DNA from: Humibacillus xanthopallidus
GTDB taxonomy: Bacteria > Actinomycetota > Actinomycetes > Actinomycetales > Dermatophilaceae
Assembly: GCF_006716675.1 (NCBI RefSeq)
Contig: NZ_VFPM01000001.1
Coordinates: 310,001-374,000, forward strand
Direction of reading: 5' to 3'
Length of the DNA: 64,000 bases
Shown here: piece after piece, positions 1-7,666 of the stretch
Layout: every line of letters starts with the position of its first letter
Numbering within the stretch: the stretch's first letter is position 1
The notes under the pieces: generated by a model
What the model was told of the DNA's origin: nothing
Seen by the model: the letters and a program-made list of their open reading frames with translations, nothing else
Database searches by the model: none
Made by a program: the position numbers and the translations under genes

Positions 1-1628
1 GTCTCGCAGGGACCCATCTCGGCGAACGGCTTGTCGCCGATTCCGAACGGCAGGCGCCGCAGGACGCACAGCGTGTCGGCCGAGCCGGAGCCGCCGTTGG
101 GTGTGGCCAGCATGCCGAGCGAGTCGAACAGCTCGGGGTGGTTCCACATCGCCACCCGTGTGTCGAGTCCGCCCTTGGAGTGGGCGATGACGTTCGCCTT
201 CGGCGCGCCCGCCTGCGGCAGCAGCGTGCCGCGCGTGTAGTCCACGATGGCCTGACCGTTCGTCCACACGCTCGTGATCGCACCCGTCGGCACGCTCTGG
301 CGACCGCTGAGGTTGGGGACGGTGTTCGCGGCCTCCTGCAGGGCCACGTCCATGTCCGACGCCTGCCCGGTGATGCCGTGGGCGCCGAGCAGCGGGTAGG
401 TCGTGACCGGCCGGCCCCCGGAGACGACCTCGATGTCGCGGGTCACGATCTTCTCGGCGGCGTTGTCTGCCAGCGTCGTCACCGAGATCGGCTGCATCCC
501 GACGAGGAAGGGCTCGACCGGGGTGACGGTCCACGTCACCTGCTGCGTCTGGTTCGTGTCGAGCGGATCGGTCAGCGCCACCACCGTGGGCTCGGCGACG
601 GTGAACCCGGAGGGCACGTAGAGCCTGGCGAACCCGTTCGTCGCAGGCCCGGTGCCGACGTTCGTGACGTAGACGCTGACCTGGAACGGCGAGCCGAGCG
701 CTGCCTGCGCGGGCGCGAGCACCGTCATGCTGAGCGGGGGTCGCAGGTCCGAGCTCGTGCTCGCCCGCCCGTAGCGCGTCGTGAAGGTCACCGACTCACC
801 CGCGGGGATGGTGCCCCCGGTGGACGGGGGGCGGAAGTATGCCGCGACAGCACTGTCGTAGGTGATCGGCGTGGCCGGGTTGGTCGTCACGTCCCAGACG
901 TTGCGCGAGAGGTTCGGCCACGTGCCGAAGACCACCCGGCTGGGGACGATCTCGCCGGGGACCTTGAGCAGGCCCGCGCCGATGTGCTCGGGGTCCTGGA
1001 AGTTGGCGAAGGCGGCATAGAAGTCCGGGACGTCCGACCCGGAGAACTCCCGTTCGGTCGTGACCGGCCCGACTCCGGGGATCTGGAAGGGGGCACCGTC
1101 GTTGTAGTTCAGCTCGGTGTCGAGCATGACGCGCAGCTCCGCCGGCTGGGCCTCACCCGTCGGGTTCGCGATCGTGTAGCTCGCCTTGACCATGTCGAGA
1201 CGGTTGGGGGTGAACCCCTCCCCGATCTCGAGCCGCTGGGTCACCCGCAGCCCAGAGGGCAGGAGGTACTCGCGCTCCGAGACCGTGTCGGGGCTGCCCG
1301 GTGCGGCGTCCACCGATCGCACGGGGGAGACATCCTCGCCGAGGACGTACGTGCCGCTCCCCGACTTCACCGTCGTGAAGGAGGTGCCCGGCCCGTAGGG
1401 CCACCGGTACATGAGATCCCAGCTGCCCGCTTGGGGCTCGCACCGGTCGTTCGTCCCCACCCCGGCGTTGAAGAACCCCGCCGCGTCGACCTGGTAGGCC
1501 ACGTGCTGGGTACAGGGGTCGGGCGCCGCAGGCGGCGTATCCTTCCCCTCCGCGGTCGCCGATGCGACCGGGAAGACCAGTGCCGACACGAGAGTCGCGC
1601 ACACCGCCAACAACCATCCACGACGCAT
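1..1628 (-). CDS. Secreted lipase/esterase-like protein, C-terminus cut by window edge
   Basis: The visible part is about 542 codons with no stop before the left edge. It begins with a Sec-type signal peptide: MRRGW, a hydrophobic stretch, and a likely cleavage after ASATA near residue 26. The middle is rich in Asn, Thr, Pro and Gly, as in extracellular beta domains, and includes a CARDB-like segment near residues 315-400. Near residue 481 it has VIAHSKGGLDTR, a lipase-type nucleophile elbow with Ala in place of the first Gly and Ser484 as candidate nucleophile. About 25 residues later comes TPNGGS, typical of PGAP1/triacylglycerol-lipase-like hydrolases. The catalytic Asp and His would lie outside the window. 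The start follows a modest AGGGG Shine-Dalgarno, with a possible TAGCGT -10 about 35 nt upstream. Secretion is well supported. The hydrolase role is inference and the substrate is unknown. Confidence 0.75.
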   Translation of the reverse strand, partial: MRRGWLLAVCATLVSALVFPVASATAEGKDTPPAAPDPCTQHVAYQVDAAGFFNAGVGTNDRCEPQAGSWDLMYRWPYGPGTSFTTVKSGSGTYVLGEDVSPVRSVDAAPGSPDTVSEREYLLPSGLRVTQRLEIGEGFTPNRLDMVKASYTIANPTGEAQPAELRVMLDTELNYNDGAPFQIPGVGPVTTEREFSGSDVPDFYAAFANFQDPEHIGAGLLKVPGEIVPSRVVFGTWPNLSRNVWDVTTNPATPITYDSAVAAYFRPPSTGGTIPAGESVTFTTRYGRASTSSDLRPPLSMTVLAPAQAALGSPFQVSVYVTNVGTGPATNGFARLYVPSGFTVAEPTVVALTDPLDTNQTQQVTWTVTPVEPFLVGMQPISVTTLADNAAEKIVTRDIEVVSGGRPVTTYPLLGAHGITGQASDMDVALQEAANTVPNLSGRQSVPTGAITSVWTNGQAIVDYTRGTLLPQAGAPKANVIAHSKGGLDTRVAMWNHPELFDSLGMLATPNGGSGSADTLCVLRRLPFGIGDKPFAEMGPCE

Positions 1629-1724
1629 CTTTGCCCCTGACCGCGAACCAGTGATGGTCGGACGCTAGCGAGGCAACGGCCGGTTTGGACCGAAATGGAT
1701 AAGTTGCGTACAGGCGATGGTCGG

Positions 1725-2888
1725 CTACCGCAGCAGCGACCGCGCCATGACGATGCGCTGGACCTGGTTCGTGCCCTCGTAGATCTGGGTGATCTTCGCG
1801 TCGCGCATCATCCGCTCGAGCGGGAAGTCCGTCGTGTAGCCGGCCCCACCGAGCAGCTGCACGGCGTCGGTCGTGATCTTCATCGCGACGTCGGAGGCGT
1901 AGCACTTGGCCGCAGCGCCGAAGAACGTGAGGTCCTTGTCTCCCCGCTCGGACTTCGCTGCCGCGACGTAGACCATCTGGCGCGCGGCCTCGAGCTCCAT
2001 CGCCATGTCGGCGAGCATGAACTGGATGCCCTGGAAGTCGGCGATGCGCTTGCCGAACTGCTTGCGCTCCTTGACGTAGGCCAGCGCCTGGTCGAGCGCA
2101 CCCTGCGCGATCCCGACCGCTTGCGCCCCGATCGTGACGCGGGTGTGGTCGAGGGTGTGCAGCGCGAGCTTGAGCCCGCCGCCGACCTCGCCGACGACGC
2201 GGTCGGCCGGCAGTCGCACGTTGTCGAAGTGCAGCTCACGTGTGGGGCTGCCCTTGATGCCGAGCTTGCGCTCCTTCTCACCGAAGGTGAAGCCGGCGTC
2301 GGACTTCTCGACGACGAAGGCCGTGACGTTGCCACCGCGCGGACCGTCGGGGTCGGTGACGGCGAGCACCGTGTAGTACTCGGAGACGCCCGCGTTCGTG
2401 ATCCACGACTTCTGGCCAGAGAGCACCCACTCGTCGCCGTCTTGGCGCGCGCGGCACTTCATGGCGGCCGTGTCGGAGCCGGCCTCGCGCTCGGACAGGC
2501 CGTAGGAGAAGGTCGTCTTCCCCTGGGCGAGCGGCGTGAGGTAGCGCGCCTTGAGCTCCTCGCTACCGGCGAGGATGAGCGGCAGCGACCCCAGCTTGTT
2601 GACCGCGGGGATGAGCGAGCTCGACGCGCAGACCCGCGCGACCTCCTCGATGACGATGCAGGTCGCGAGCGCGTCGGCGCCGACACCGTCGTACTCCTCC
2701 GGCACGTGCGGTGCGAAGAAGTCGGAGGCGACGAGGGCGTCGTGCGCCTCCTGCGGGTAGCGGGCCTCCGCATCGACGGCCGCGGCATACGGCGCGATCT
2801 TGTCCTCGGAGACCGCTCGGACCGCCTCACGCAGGGCCTCGTGGTCCTCGCTCGTGCGGAACAGGTCGAAGTCGGTGTCGGTGCTCAC
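1725..2888 (-). CDS. fadE25: Acyl-CoA dehydrogenase, FadE25-type
   Basis: This is a 387-residue flavoprotein of the usual family length that oxidises acyl-CoA to trans-2-enoyl-CoA. Family motifs are visible: LSEREAGSD in the flavin-contacting region, LGIKGSPT, and FGGAGYTTDF-like LLGGAGYTTDF near the C-terminus. The catalytic Glu is in QIYEGTNQVQ (about E371). The segment ATCIVIEEVARV...SLIPAVNKLG matches my memory of mycobacterial FadE25, which also sits next to purE/purK. In this window the purE/purK pair is 19 kb away, separated by the legionaminate cluster. The GTG start at 2888 is placed by a -10 box (TAGGAT) six bases upstream, implying a leaderless mRNA. The physiological substrate cannot be read from the sequence. 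Confidence 0.93.
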   Translation of the reverse strand: MSTDTDFDLFRTSEDHEALREAVRAVSEDKIAPYAAAVDAEARYPQEAHDALVASDFFAPHVPEEYDGVGADALATCIVIEEVARVCASSSLIPAVNKLGSLPLILAGSEELKARYLTPLAQGKTTFSYGLSEREAGSDTAAMKCRARQDGDEWVLSGQKSWITNAGVSEYYTVLAVTDPDGPRGGNVTAFVVEKSDAGFTFGEKERKLGIKGSPTRELHFDNVRLPADRVVGEVGGGLKLALHTLDHTRVTIGAQAVGIAQGALDQALAYVKERKQFGKRIADFQGIQFMLADMAMELEAARQMVYVAAAKSERGDKDLTFFGAAAKCYASDVAMKITTDAVQLLGGAGYTTDFPLERMMRDAKITQIYEGTNQVQRIVMARSLLR

Positions 2889-2894
2889 GGTGGG

Positions 2895-2900
2895 ATCCTA
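2895..2900 (-). promoter_or_regulatory. Leaderless -10 box of fadE25
   Basis: TAGGAT on the minus strand lies 6 nt before the GTG start. No Shine-Dalgarno is present. Confidence 0.6.
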
Positions 2901-3010
2901 CTCACCGGTTCGGATTAGTAGGACGTCCTCGTGATCGACGCCACGCCCGCCCCGGCCCCGCGCCCGTCCACGATGAGGACGGCCGTTTCCGGCCTCGGAA
3001 TCCTCCCTCG

Positions 3011-3016
3011 TAGACT
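3011..3016 (+). promoter_or_regulatory. -10 box of the SAM-IV riboswitch/metY transcript
   Basis: TAGACT ends 6 nt before the first base of the riboswitch P1 stem (3023). The RNA would therefore start almost exactly at the aptamer. Confidence 0.6.
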
Positions 3017-3022
3017 GCCCTC

Positions 3023-3137
3023 AGGTCATGAGCGCCAGCGACAAGCCCCGGCTCGCTGGCCGGCAACCCTCCAACCGCGGTGGGGTGCCCCGGGTGAAGA
3101 CCTGGCCCGTCGCCGTCCGGCGCACGGGCAAGCGCGG
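3023..3137 (+). promoter_or_regulatory. SAM-IV riboswitch upstream of metY
   Basis: The leader carries the conserved blocks of the actinobacterial SAM-IV class: GGTCATGAG, CCAGCGACAAGCCCCGGC, GCTGGCCGGCAACCCTCC, CGCGGTGGGGTGCCCCGGG and a 3' pseudoknot element GGCAAGCGC near 3127-3135. The outer stem P1 is AGGTC (3023-3027) pairing with GACCT (3099-3103). SAM-IV binds S-adenosylmethionine and lowers expression of methionine genes, which fits metY directly downstream. About 85 nt separate the aptamer from the metY start. I cannot tell whether control is transcriptional or translational. Confidence 0.88.
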
Positions 3138-3221
3138 AGACTCCTCTCCCGCACCGCCTCGTCGGTGCTCGGGCCATCGCCGGCCCGGTCGTCGACACGA
3201 ACGAGAAAGTCGAGCACCACG

Positions 3222-4541
3222 ATGACCGACGGCCCCAACTGGTCCTTCGAGACCAAGCAGATCCACGCCGGGCAGAGCGCCGACAGCGCCACGGGCGCCC
3301 GGGCCCTGCCGATCTACCAGACGACGAGCTACGTCTTCAACGACACCGACCACGCGGCAAACCTGTTCGGGCTCAAGGAGTTCGGCAACATCTACACGCG
3401 CATCATGAACCCGACGACCGACGTCGTCGAGCAGCGCATCGCCGCCCTCGAGGGCGGCGTCGGGGCCCTCCTCGTGGCCTCCGGCCAGTCGGCGACGACC
3501 CTCGCGCTGCTCAACATCGCCGAGGCCGGCGACCACATCGTCGCCTCGCCCAGCCTCTACGGCGGCACCGTCAACCTCCTGAAGTTCACCTTCCCCAAGC
3601 TCGGGATCGAGGTGAGCTTCGTCGAGGACCCGACCTCGCTGGAGTCGTGGCGCGCGGCCGTGCGGCCCAACACCAAGGCCTTCTTCGGCGAGACGATCGC
3701 CAACCCCAAGGCCGAGGTGCTCGACATCGAGGCCGTGGCCGCGCTCGCCCACGAGCACGGCGTGCCGCTCGTCGTCGACAACACCATCGCGACCCCCTAC
3801 GTCATCCGTCCCATCGAGTGGGGCGCCGACGTCGTCGTGCACTCGGCGACGAAGTACCTCGGTGGCCACGGCACGTCGATCGCCGGCGTCATCGTCGACG
3901 CGGGCCGGTTCGACTACGCGGCGGACCCGGAGAAGTTCCCCAACTACAACACCCCGGAGGAGAGCTACCACGGTCTCGTCTTCGCGCGCGACCTCGGCGT
4001 CGGGAGCGCCCTCGGCGCCAACCTCGCCTACATCCTCAAGGCCCGGGTGCAGCTGCTGCGCGACCTCGGCCCGGCGGCGGCCCCCTTCAACGCCTTCCTC
4101 GTCGCGCAGGGCATCGAGACGTTGTCGCTGCGCATCGAGCGCCACCTCGACAACGCCGCGAAGGTGGCAGCGTTCCTCCAGGACCACGACCAGGTCGAGA
4201 GGGTCGTGTGGGCCTCCCTGCCCGACAGCCCCTCCTACGAGCTCGCGCAGAAGTACGCCCCACGAGGCGCCGGCGCCGTGCTCTCCTTCGAGATCGCGGG
4301 AGGCCTCGAGGCGGGCAAGAAGTTCGTCGAGGCGCTGACCCTGCACAGCCATGTCGCCAACATCGGCGACGTGCGCTCGCTCGTCATCCACCCGGCGTCG
4401 ACGACGCACTCGCAGGGTCCCGAGGAGGACCGGCTCGCCGCCGGCGTCACCCCGGGGCTCGTCCGCCTCTCCGTCGGCATCGAGCACATCGACGACATCA
4501 TCGCCGACCTCGAGCAGGGCTTCGCCGCCGCCAAGGCCTGA
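3222..4541 (+). CDS. metY: O-acetylhomoserine aminocarboxypropyltransferase
   Basis: This 439-residue PLP enzyme of the Cys/Met metabolism family makes homocysteine from O-acetylhomoserine and sulfide. The PLP lysine is in HSATKYLGGHG (K211). Other family marks are LPIYQTTSYVF, IYTRIMNPTTDVVEQR, the VVDNT Asp that binds the pyridine nitrogen, and SLVIHPASTTHSQ near the C-terminus. The start ATG at 3222 gives the normal family N-terminus MTDGPNWSFETKQIHAG. Upstream in-frame sequence lies in the riboswitch and is not protein. The gene is probably repressed by SAM through that riboswitch. No metX is adjacent; the next gene is an unrelated peptidase. Confidence 0.96.
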   Translation: MTDGPNWSFETKQIHAGQSADSATGARALPIYQTTSYVFNDTDHAANLFGLKEFGNIYTRIMNPTTDVVEQRIAALEGGVGALLVASGQSATTLALLNIAEAGDHIVASPSLYGGTVNLLKFTFPKLGIEVSFVEDPTSLESWRAAVRPNTKAFFGETIANPKAEVLDIEAVAALAHEHGVPLVVDNTIATPYVIRPIEWGADVVVHSATKYLGGHGTSIAGVIVDAGRFDYAADPEKFPNYNTPEESYHGLVFARDLGVGSALGANLAYILKARVQLLRDLGPAAAPFNAFLVAQGIETLSLRIERHLDNAAKVAAFLQDHDQVERVVWASLPDSPSYELAQKYAPRGAGAVLSFEIAGGLEAGKKFVEALTLHSHVANIGDVRSLVIHPASTTHSQGPEEDRLAAGVTPGLVRLSVGIEHIDDIIADLEQGFAAAKA

Positions 4542-4578
4542 CCCCCAGCCGGCCCGCCCCGCCGAAAAGTGGGCTGAG

Positions 4579-4621
4579 GCGGATCGGCATGACTGGCACA
4601 GTGGCAGTCATGCCGATCCGC
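4579..4621. repeat. 43-bp near-perfect palindrome over the start of the S66 peptidase gene
   Basis: Bases 4579-4599 pair with 4601-4621 around a central A at 4600. The only mismatch is 4596/4604 (G/G). The left arm contains ATG at 4589 and the right arm contains ATG at 4610, so both candidate starts of the downstream gene lie inside it. It could be an operator, an RNA hairpin that hides the ribosome site, or a terminator for metY. There is no following T-run. Confidence 0.85.
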
Positions 4622-5671
4622 TACCCCGCTCCCCTGCGCCCCGGTGACCGCATCGGGGTCACCTCCCCGAGCTCCGGCGTCGCCGACGACCTCTGGCCCC
4701 GCTTGACGTATGCCGTGGACTTCTTGCGCCACAAGGGTTTCGACGTCGTCGTGGGCGAGCTCAACCACACCTCTCGCCACTCCCCCTCGCACGTCAGCGG
4801 CCCTCGCGAGGCGCGCGCCGCCGAACTCATGTCCATGCTGCTCGACCCCTCGATCCGCGCCGTCGTGCCGCCGTGGGGCGGCGAGACGTGCATCGACCTC
4901 ATCGACCTGCTCGACTGGGGCGCCGTCGCAGCGGCCGAGCCGACGTGGTGCGTCGGCTTCTCCGACACCTCGACCTGGCTGACCTCGCTGACGGTCACCA
5001 CGGGGATCGCGACGATCCACGGGCAGAACCTCATGGACACCCCCTACACGCTGCCGGACGGCATACGGCACTGGGTCGACGTCGCGACCACCCCACCCGG
5101 CGGCGAGATCGTGCAGCGCTCCCCCGGCGTCTTCCGGACGACGGGGCACGACGACTACGCGGCCGAGCCGGAGGTGTCCGACTACCGGCTCGACGGGCGC
5201 GGCGGCTGGGTGCGTCTCGACCCGGGCCACGCGGGCGAGCCGGTGACCCTCGCCGGACGGCTTGTCGCGGGCTGCGTCGAGACGGTCGGCTTCCTCGCCG
5301 GTGGGCGGTTCGCCGACCTCGACGCCTTCGCCGACACCCACGCGCCCGAGGGCATCGTCCACGTGCTCGACATCGCCGAGTGGGCATCGACCGACATCTG
5401 CAGGGCCCTGCACGCGATGCGGCTGCGCGGCTGGTTCGACCGCTCCACCGGCATCGTCGTCTCACGCACGCGCGCACCGGGCCTGCCGGACTTCTCGCAG
5501 CACGACGCCGTGCGCGACGCCCTCGGGATGCTCGGCGTGCCGATCCTCGCCGACGTCGAGTGCGGGCACGTGCCGCCCTTCCTCGCGCTCGTGCAGGGAG
5601 CCGAGACGACCGTCTCCTTCGAGGAGGTCGACGGGGTGGGGCTGGGCACCGTCACCCAACGGCTGACCTGA
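4610..5671 (+). CDS. S66-family LD-carboxypeptidase-like peptidase (LdcA/MccF type)
   Basis: The 353-residue product matches the serine peptidase family S66. Members include LD-carboxypeptidases that trim peptidoglycan tetrapeptides and MccF-type enzymes that cleave peptide-nucleotide antibiotics. The N-terminal block LRPGDRIGVTSPSSG is typical. The nucleophile is Ser118 in VGFSDTS, and PPWGG near residue 87 is the oxyanion-side motif. The C-terminus has HVPPF, which should supply the catalytic His. I chose ATG 4610 because family members start MPIRYP. ATG 4589 is in frame and has a better-spaced GAGG, so it remains possible. Both lie inside a long palindrome, which suggests regulation at this point. 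The specific substrate is unknown. Confidence 0.88.
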   Translation: MPIRYPAPLRPGDRIGVTSPSSGVADDLWPRLTYAVDFLRHKGFDVVVGELNHTSRHSPSHVSGPREARAAELMSMLLDPSIRAVVPPWGGETCIDLIDLLDWGAVAAAEPTWCVGFSDTSTWLTSLTVTTGIATIHGQNLMDTPYTLPDGIRHWVDVATTPPGGEIVQRSPGVFRTTGHDDYAAEPEVSDYRLDGRGGWVRLDPGHAGEPVTLAGRLVAGCVETVGFLAGGRFADLDAFADTHAPEGIVHVLDIAEWASTDICRALHAMRLRGWFDRSTGIVVSRTRAPGLPDFSQHDAVRDALGMLGVPILADVECGHVPPFLALVQGAETTVSFEEVDGVGLGTVTQRLT

Positions 5672-5702
5672 GCGTCCAAAGGTCCGACGGCCGACGGCCT
5701 GC

Positions 5703-7592
5703 TCAGCCGGTCAGCTCGTCGACGTAGCACCAGCGCCACGCCTCGCCGGGCTCGATGGAGCGCATCACCGGGTGCCCCGTCTCGTGGAAGTGCGCGGTGG
5801 CGTGCTTCATCTCCGAGGAGTCGCAGCACCCCACGTGGCCGCACGTGAGGCAGAGGCGCAGGTGCACCCATGTCGTCCCGTCGCGCAGACACTCCTCGCA
5901 CCCCTCGGGCGTGCGCGGCTCGACGCACGACTCGGCGACGTCGCGCAGGTGGTCGCAGGCGGGTTCGATGGTCTCCATGGGCAGCACCTCACTGTCTGCC
6001 AGGCGCTCGGCCTGGTCGTCGATCCGGTCGAGCATCGTCTCCTCGAGGTCGAGCGCGCTGAGCACGACCCGGAGCACCTCGTGGTCGGCGCGGCCCTCGT
6101 CGCGCAGCCGGAGCACCTCGGTGCGCTCGGCCTGCAGCATGGCCAGCCGCCCGCGCCGGTAGCGGTCGCTCGGGGTCTCGTCGACGCCCGCGCCGCGCGC
6201 GCCGAGCCGCTCCCACATCGCGTTGACCCGGTCCTCCGACCGCGACGTCAGCAGCTCGCGGGTCTCGGCATCGATGGCCGGCGTCGCGGCCAGCTCCGCG
6301 AGCCCGGCCCGGCTCGCCGCAGCGAGGACGGTGGCCGCCTGCAGGGCGTCCTCGCGCGGGTCGGGCCCTCGCACACCGAGCCGGCGCGCGAGGGCCGGCA
6401 GCGTCGTGCCCTGGATGAGCAGGGTGCCGACGGTGACGACGACGGCGATGAGGACGAGCACGTCGCGGTAGGGAGTGTCCGTCGGCAGCAGCAGGGCGGC
6501 CGCGAGCGTCACGACGCCGCGCATGCCCGCCCACGACAGCACGGCCGAGTGCGTCCACGGCGCCGGCGCCTCCCGGTGGAGCATGCGCGTGGTGAGGAAC
6601 CGGAACGGGAAGACCCAGACCGGCCGCAGCAGGAGCACGACGACGAGCGTGCCGACCGCCGCGAGGGCGATCTGTCCAGCGGTGAGCTCCGAGGCACGCA
6701 CCCGGTCGAGGACGTAGAAGACCTGGAGGCCGATGAGGAGGAAGACGGCGTTCTCGAGGAGGAACTGGATCGAGCTCCAGTTGATCCGCTCGCTGAGGCG
6801 CGAGGCGGCCGACTGGGTCCGGGGCGACTTGTGCCCGAGGATGAGTCCCGCAGTCACCACGGCGATGACGCCCGAGGCGTGCAGCTCCTCGGCCGGCACG
6901 TAGGCGGCGAAGGGCACCATGAACGACAGCACGGTGTCGAAGGCGGGCTCGCCCGAGAAGTGCTTGCGCAGGACGGTGACGACGAACGCGACCGCGAGCC
7001 CGACCGCGACGCCGCCGAGCGAGGCCCAGAGGAAGTCGCCGACGACCGTGCCGACCGTGACCTCGCCGCCGAAGGCGCTCGCGGCGAGACCGGCCGCGGC
7101 CAGGGCGGTGCGCAGGGTCACGAGCGCGGTGGCGTCGTTGACGAGCGACTCACCCTCGAGGATCGCGACGAGGCGTCGTGGCAGCCCGATCTGGCGACCG
7201 ATCGAGGTCGCCGCCACGGCATCCGGCGGAGCGACGACCGCGCCGAGGGCGAAGGCGACCCAGAAGTCGATGCCGAGGGCCCACTGGAGGAAGACGGCGA
7301 CGCCGAGCGCGGTGAAGAGGACCAGCCCGACCGAGAGGCTGAGGATGACGCCCCGGTTGTTGCGGAAGTCGACGAGCGACGTCCGGATCGCGGCGGCGTA
7401 GAGCAGCGGCGGCAGGATGCCGAGCAGCACGATCTCCGGGCTGAGGGCGACCTCGGGCACGAAGGGCAGGTAGGACCCGACGATGCCGATGACGATGAGC
7501 ACGAGCGGTGCCGACACGCCCAGCCGTTCGGCGACCCACGCCCCGGCGAGAACGGTGGCCGCGATGGCGAGCAGGCCGATGGCGATCTCCAC
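5703..7592 (-). CDS. Na+/H+ antiporter with C-terminal UBP-type zinc finger
   Basis: This 629-residue protein has an N-terminal CPA1-type exchanger domain of about 11-12 membrane helices (residues 1-400). It carries the ion-binding motif GAVVAPPDAVAATS and LEGESLVNDATALV. A soluble linker with a charged helical region follows (about 400-540). The last 85 residues form a ZnF-UBP domain with Cys/His ligands, CEECLRDG...LRLCLTCGHVGCCDSS...HATAHFHETGHPV. The exchanger domain should move Na+ out against H+. The zinc finger resembles ubiquitin-binding domains, but bacteria such as this lack ubiquitin, so its ligand is unknown. The GTG start at 7592 follows CAGGAT by 6 nt, suggesting its own leaderless transcript separate from the legionaminate operon upstream. 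Confidence 0.92.
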   Translation of the reverse strand: MEIAIGLLAIAATVLAGAWVAERLGVSAPLVLIVIGIVGSYLPFVPEVALSPEIVLLGILPPLLYAAAIRTSLVDFRNNRGVILSLSVGLVLFTALGVAVFLQWALGIDFWVAFALGAVVAPPDAVAATSIGRQIGLPRRLVAILEGESLVNDATALVTLRTALAAAGLAASAFGGEVTVGTVVGDFLWASLGGVAVGLAVAFVVTVLRKHFSGEPAFDTVLSFMVPFAAYVPAEELHASGVIAVVTAGLILGHKSPRTQSAASRLSERINWSSIQFLLENAVFLLIGLQVFYVLDRVRASELTAGQIALAAVGTLVVVLLLRPVWVFPFRFLTTRMLHREAPAPWTHSAVLSWAGMRGVVTLAAALLLPTDTPYRDVLVLIAVVVTVGTLLIQGTTLPALARRLGVRGPDPREDALQAATVLAAASRAGLAELAATPAIDAETRELLTSRSEDRVNAMWERLGARGAGVDETPSDRYRRGRLAMLQAERTEVLRLRDEGRADHEVLRVVLSALDLEETMLDRIDDQAERLADSEVLPMETIEPACDHLRDVAESCVEPRTPEGCEECLRDGTTWVHLRLCLTCGHVGCCDSSEMKHATAHFHETGHPVMRSIEPGEAWRWCYVDELTG

Positions 7593-7598
7593 CGGCCC

Positions 7599-7604
7599 AT
7601 CCTG
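7599..7604 (-). promoter_or_regulatory. Leaderless -10 box of the antiporter gene
   Basis: CAGGAT on the minus strand lies 6 nt before the GTG start. It sits in the 74-nt gap after legC. Confidence 0.5.
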
Positions 7605-7666
7605 CCGCACCCCGTCACCCGGCGCGCGACCCGCCCATCCCGCTCGAGTGAACTGGGGCCGCTGGC

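Noticed and set aside
138..1640. Long plus-strand open frame of 500 codons
   Set aside because: Its translation is rich in Arg, Gly, His and Asp without any domain. The minus strand encodes a signal peptide and lipase motif in the same interval, so this is a high-GC shadow frame.
3028..3225. Small open frame through the metY leader
   Set aside because: It coincides with the SAM-IV aptamer, whose conserved RNA blocks explain the sequence.
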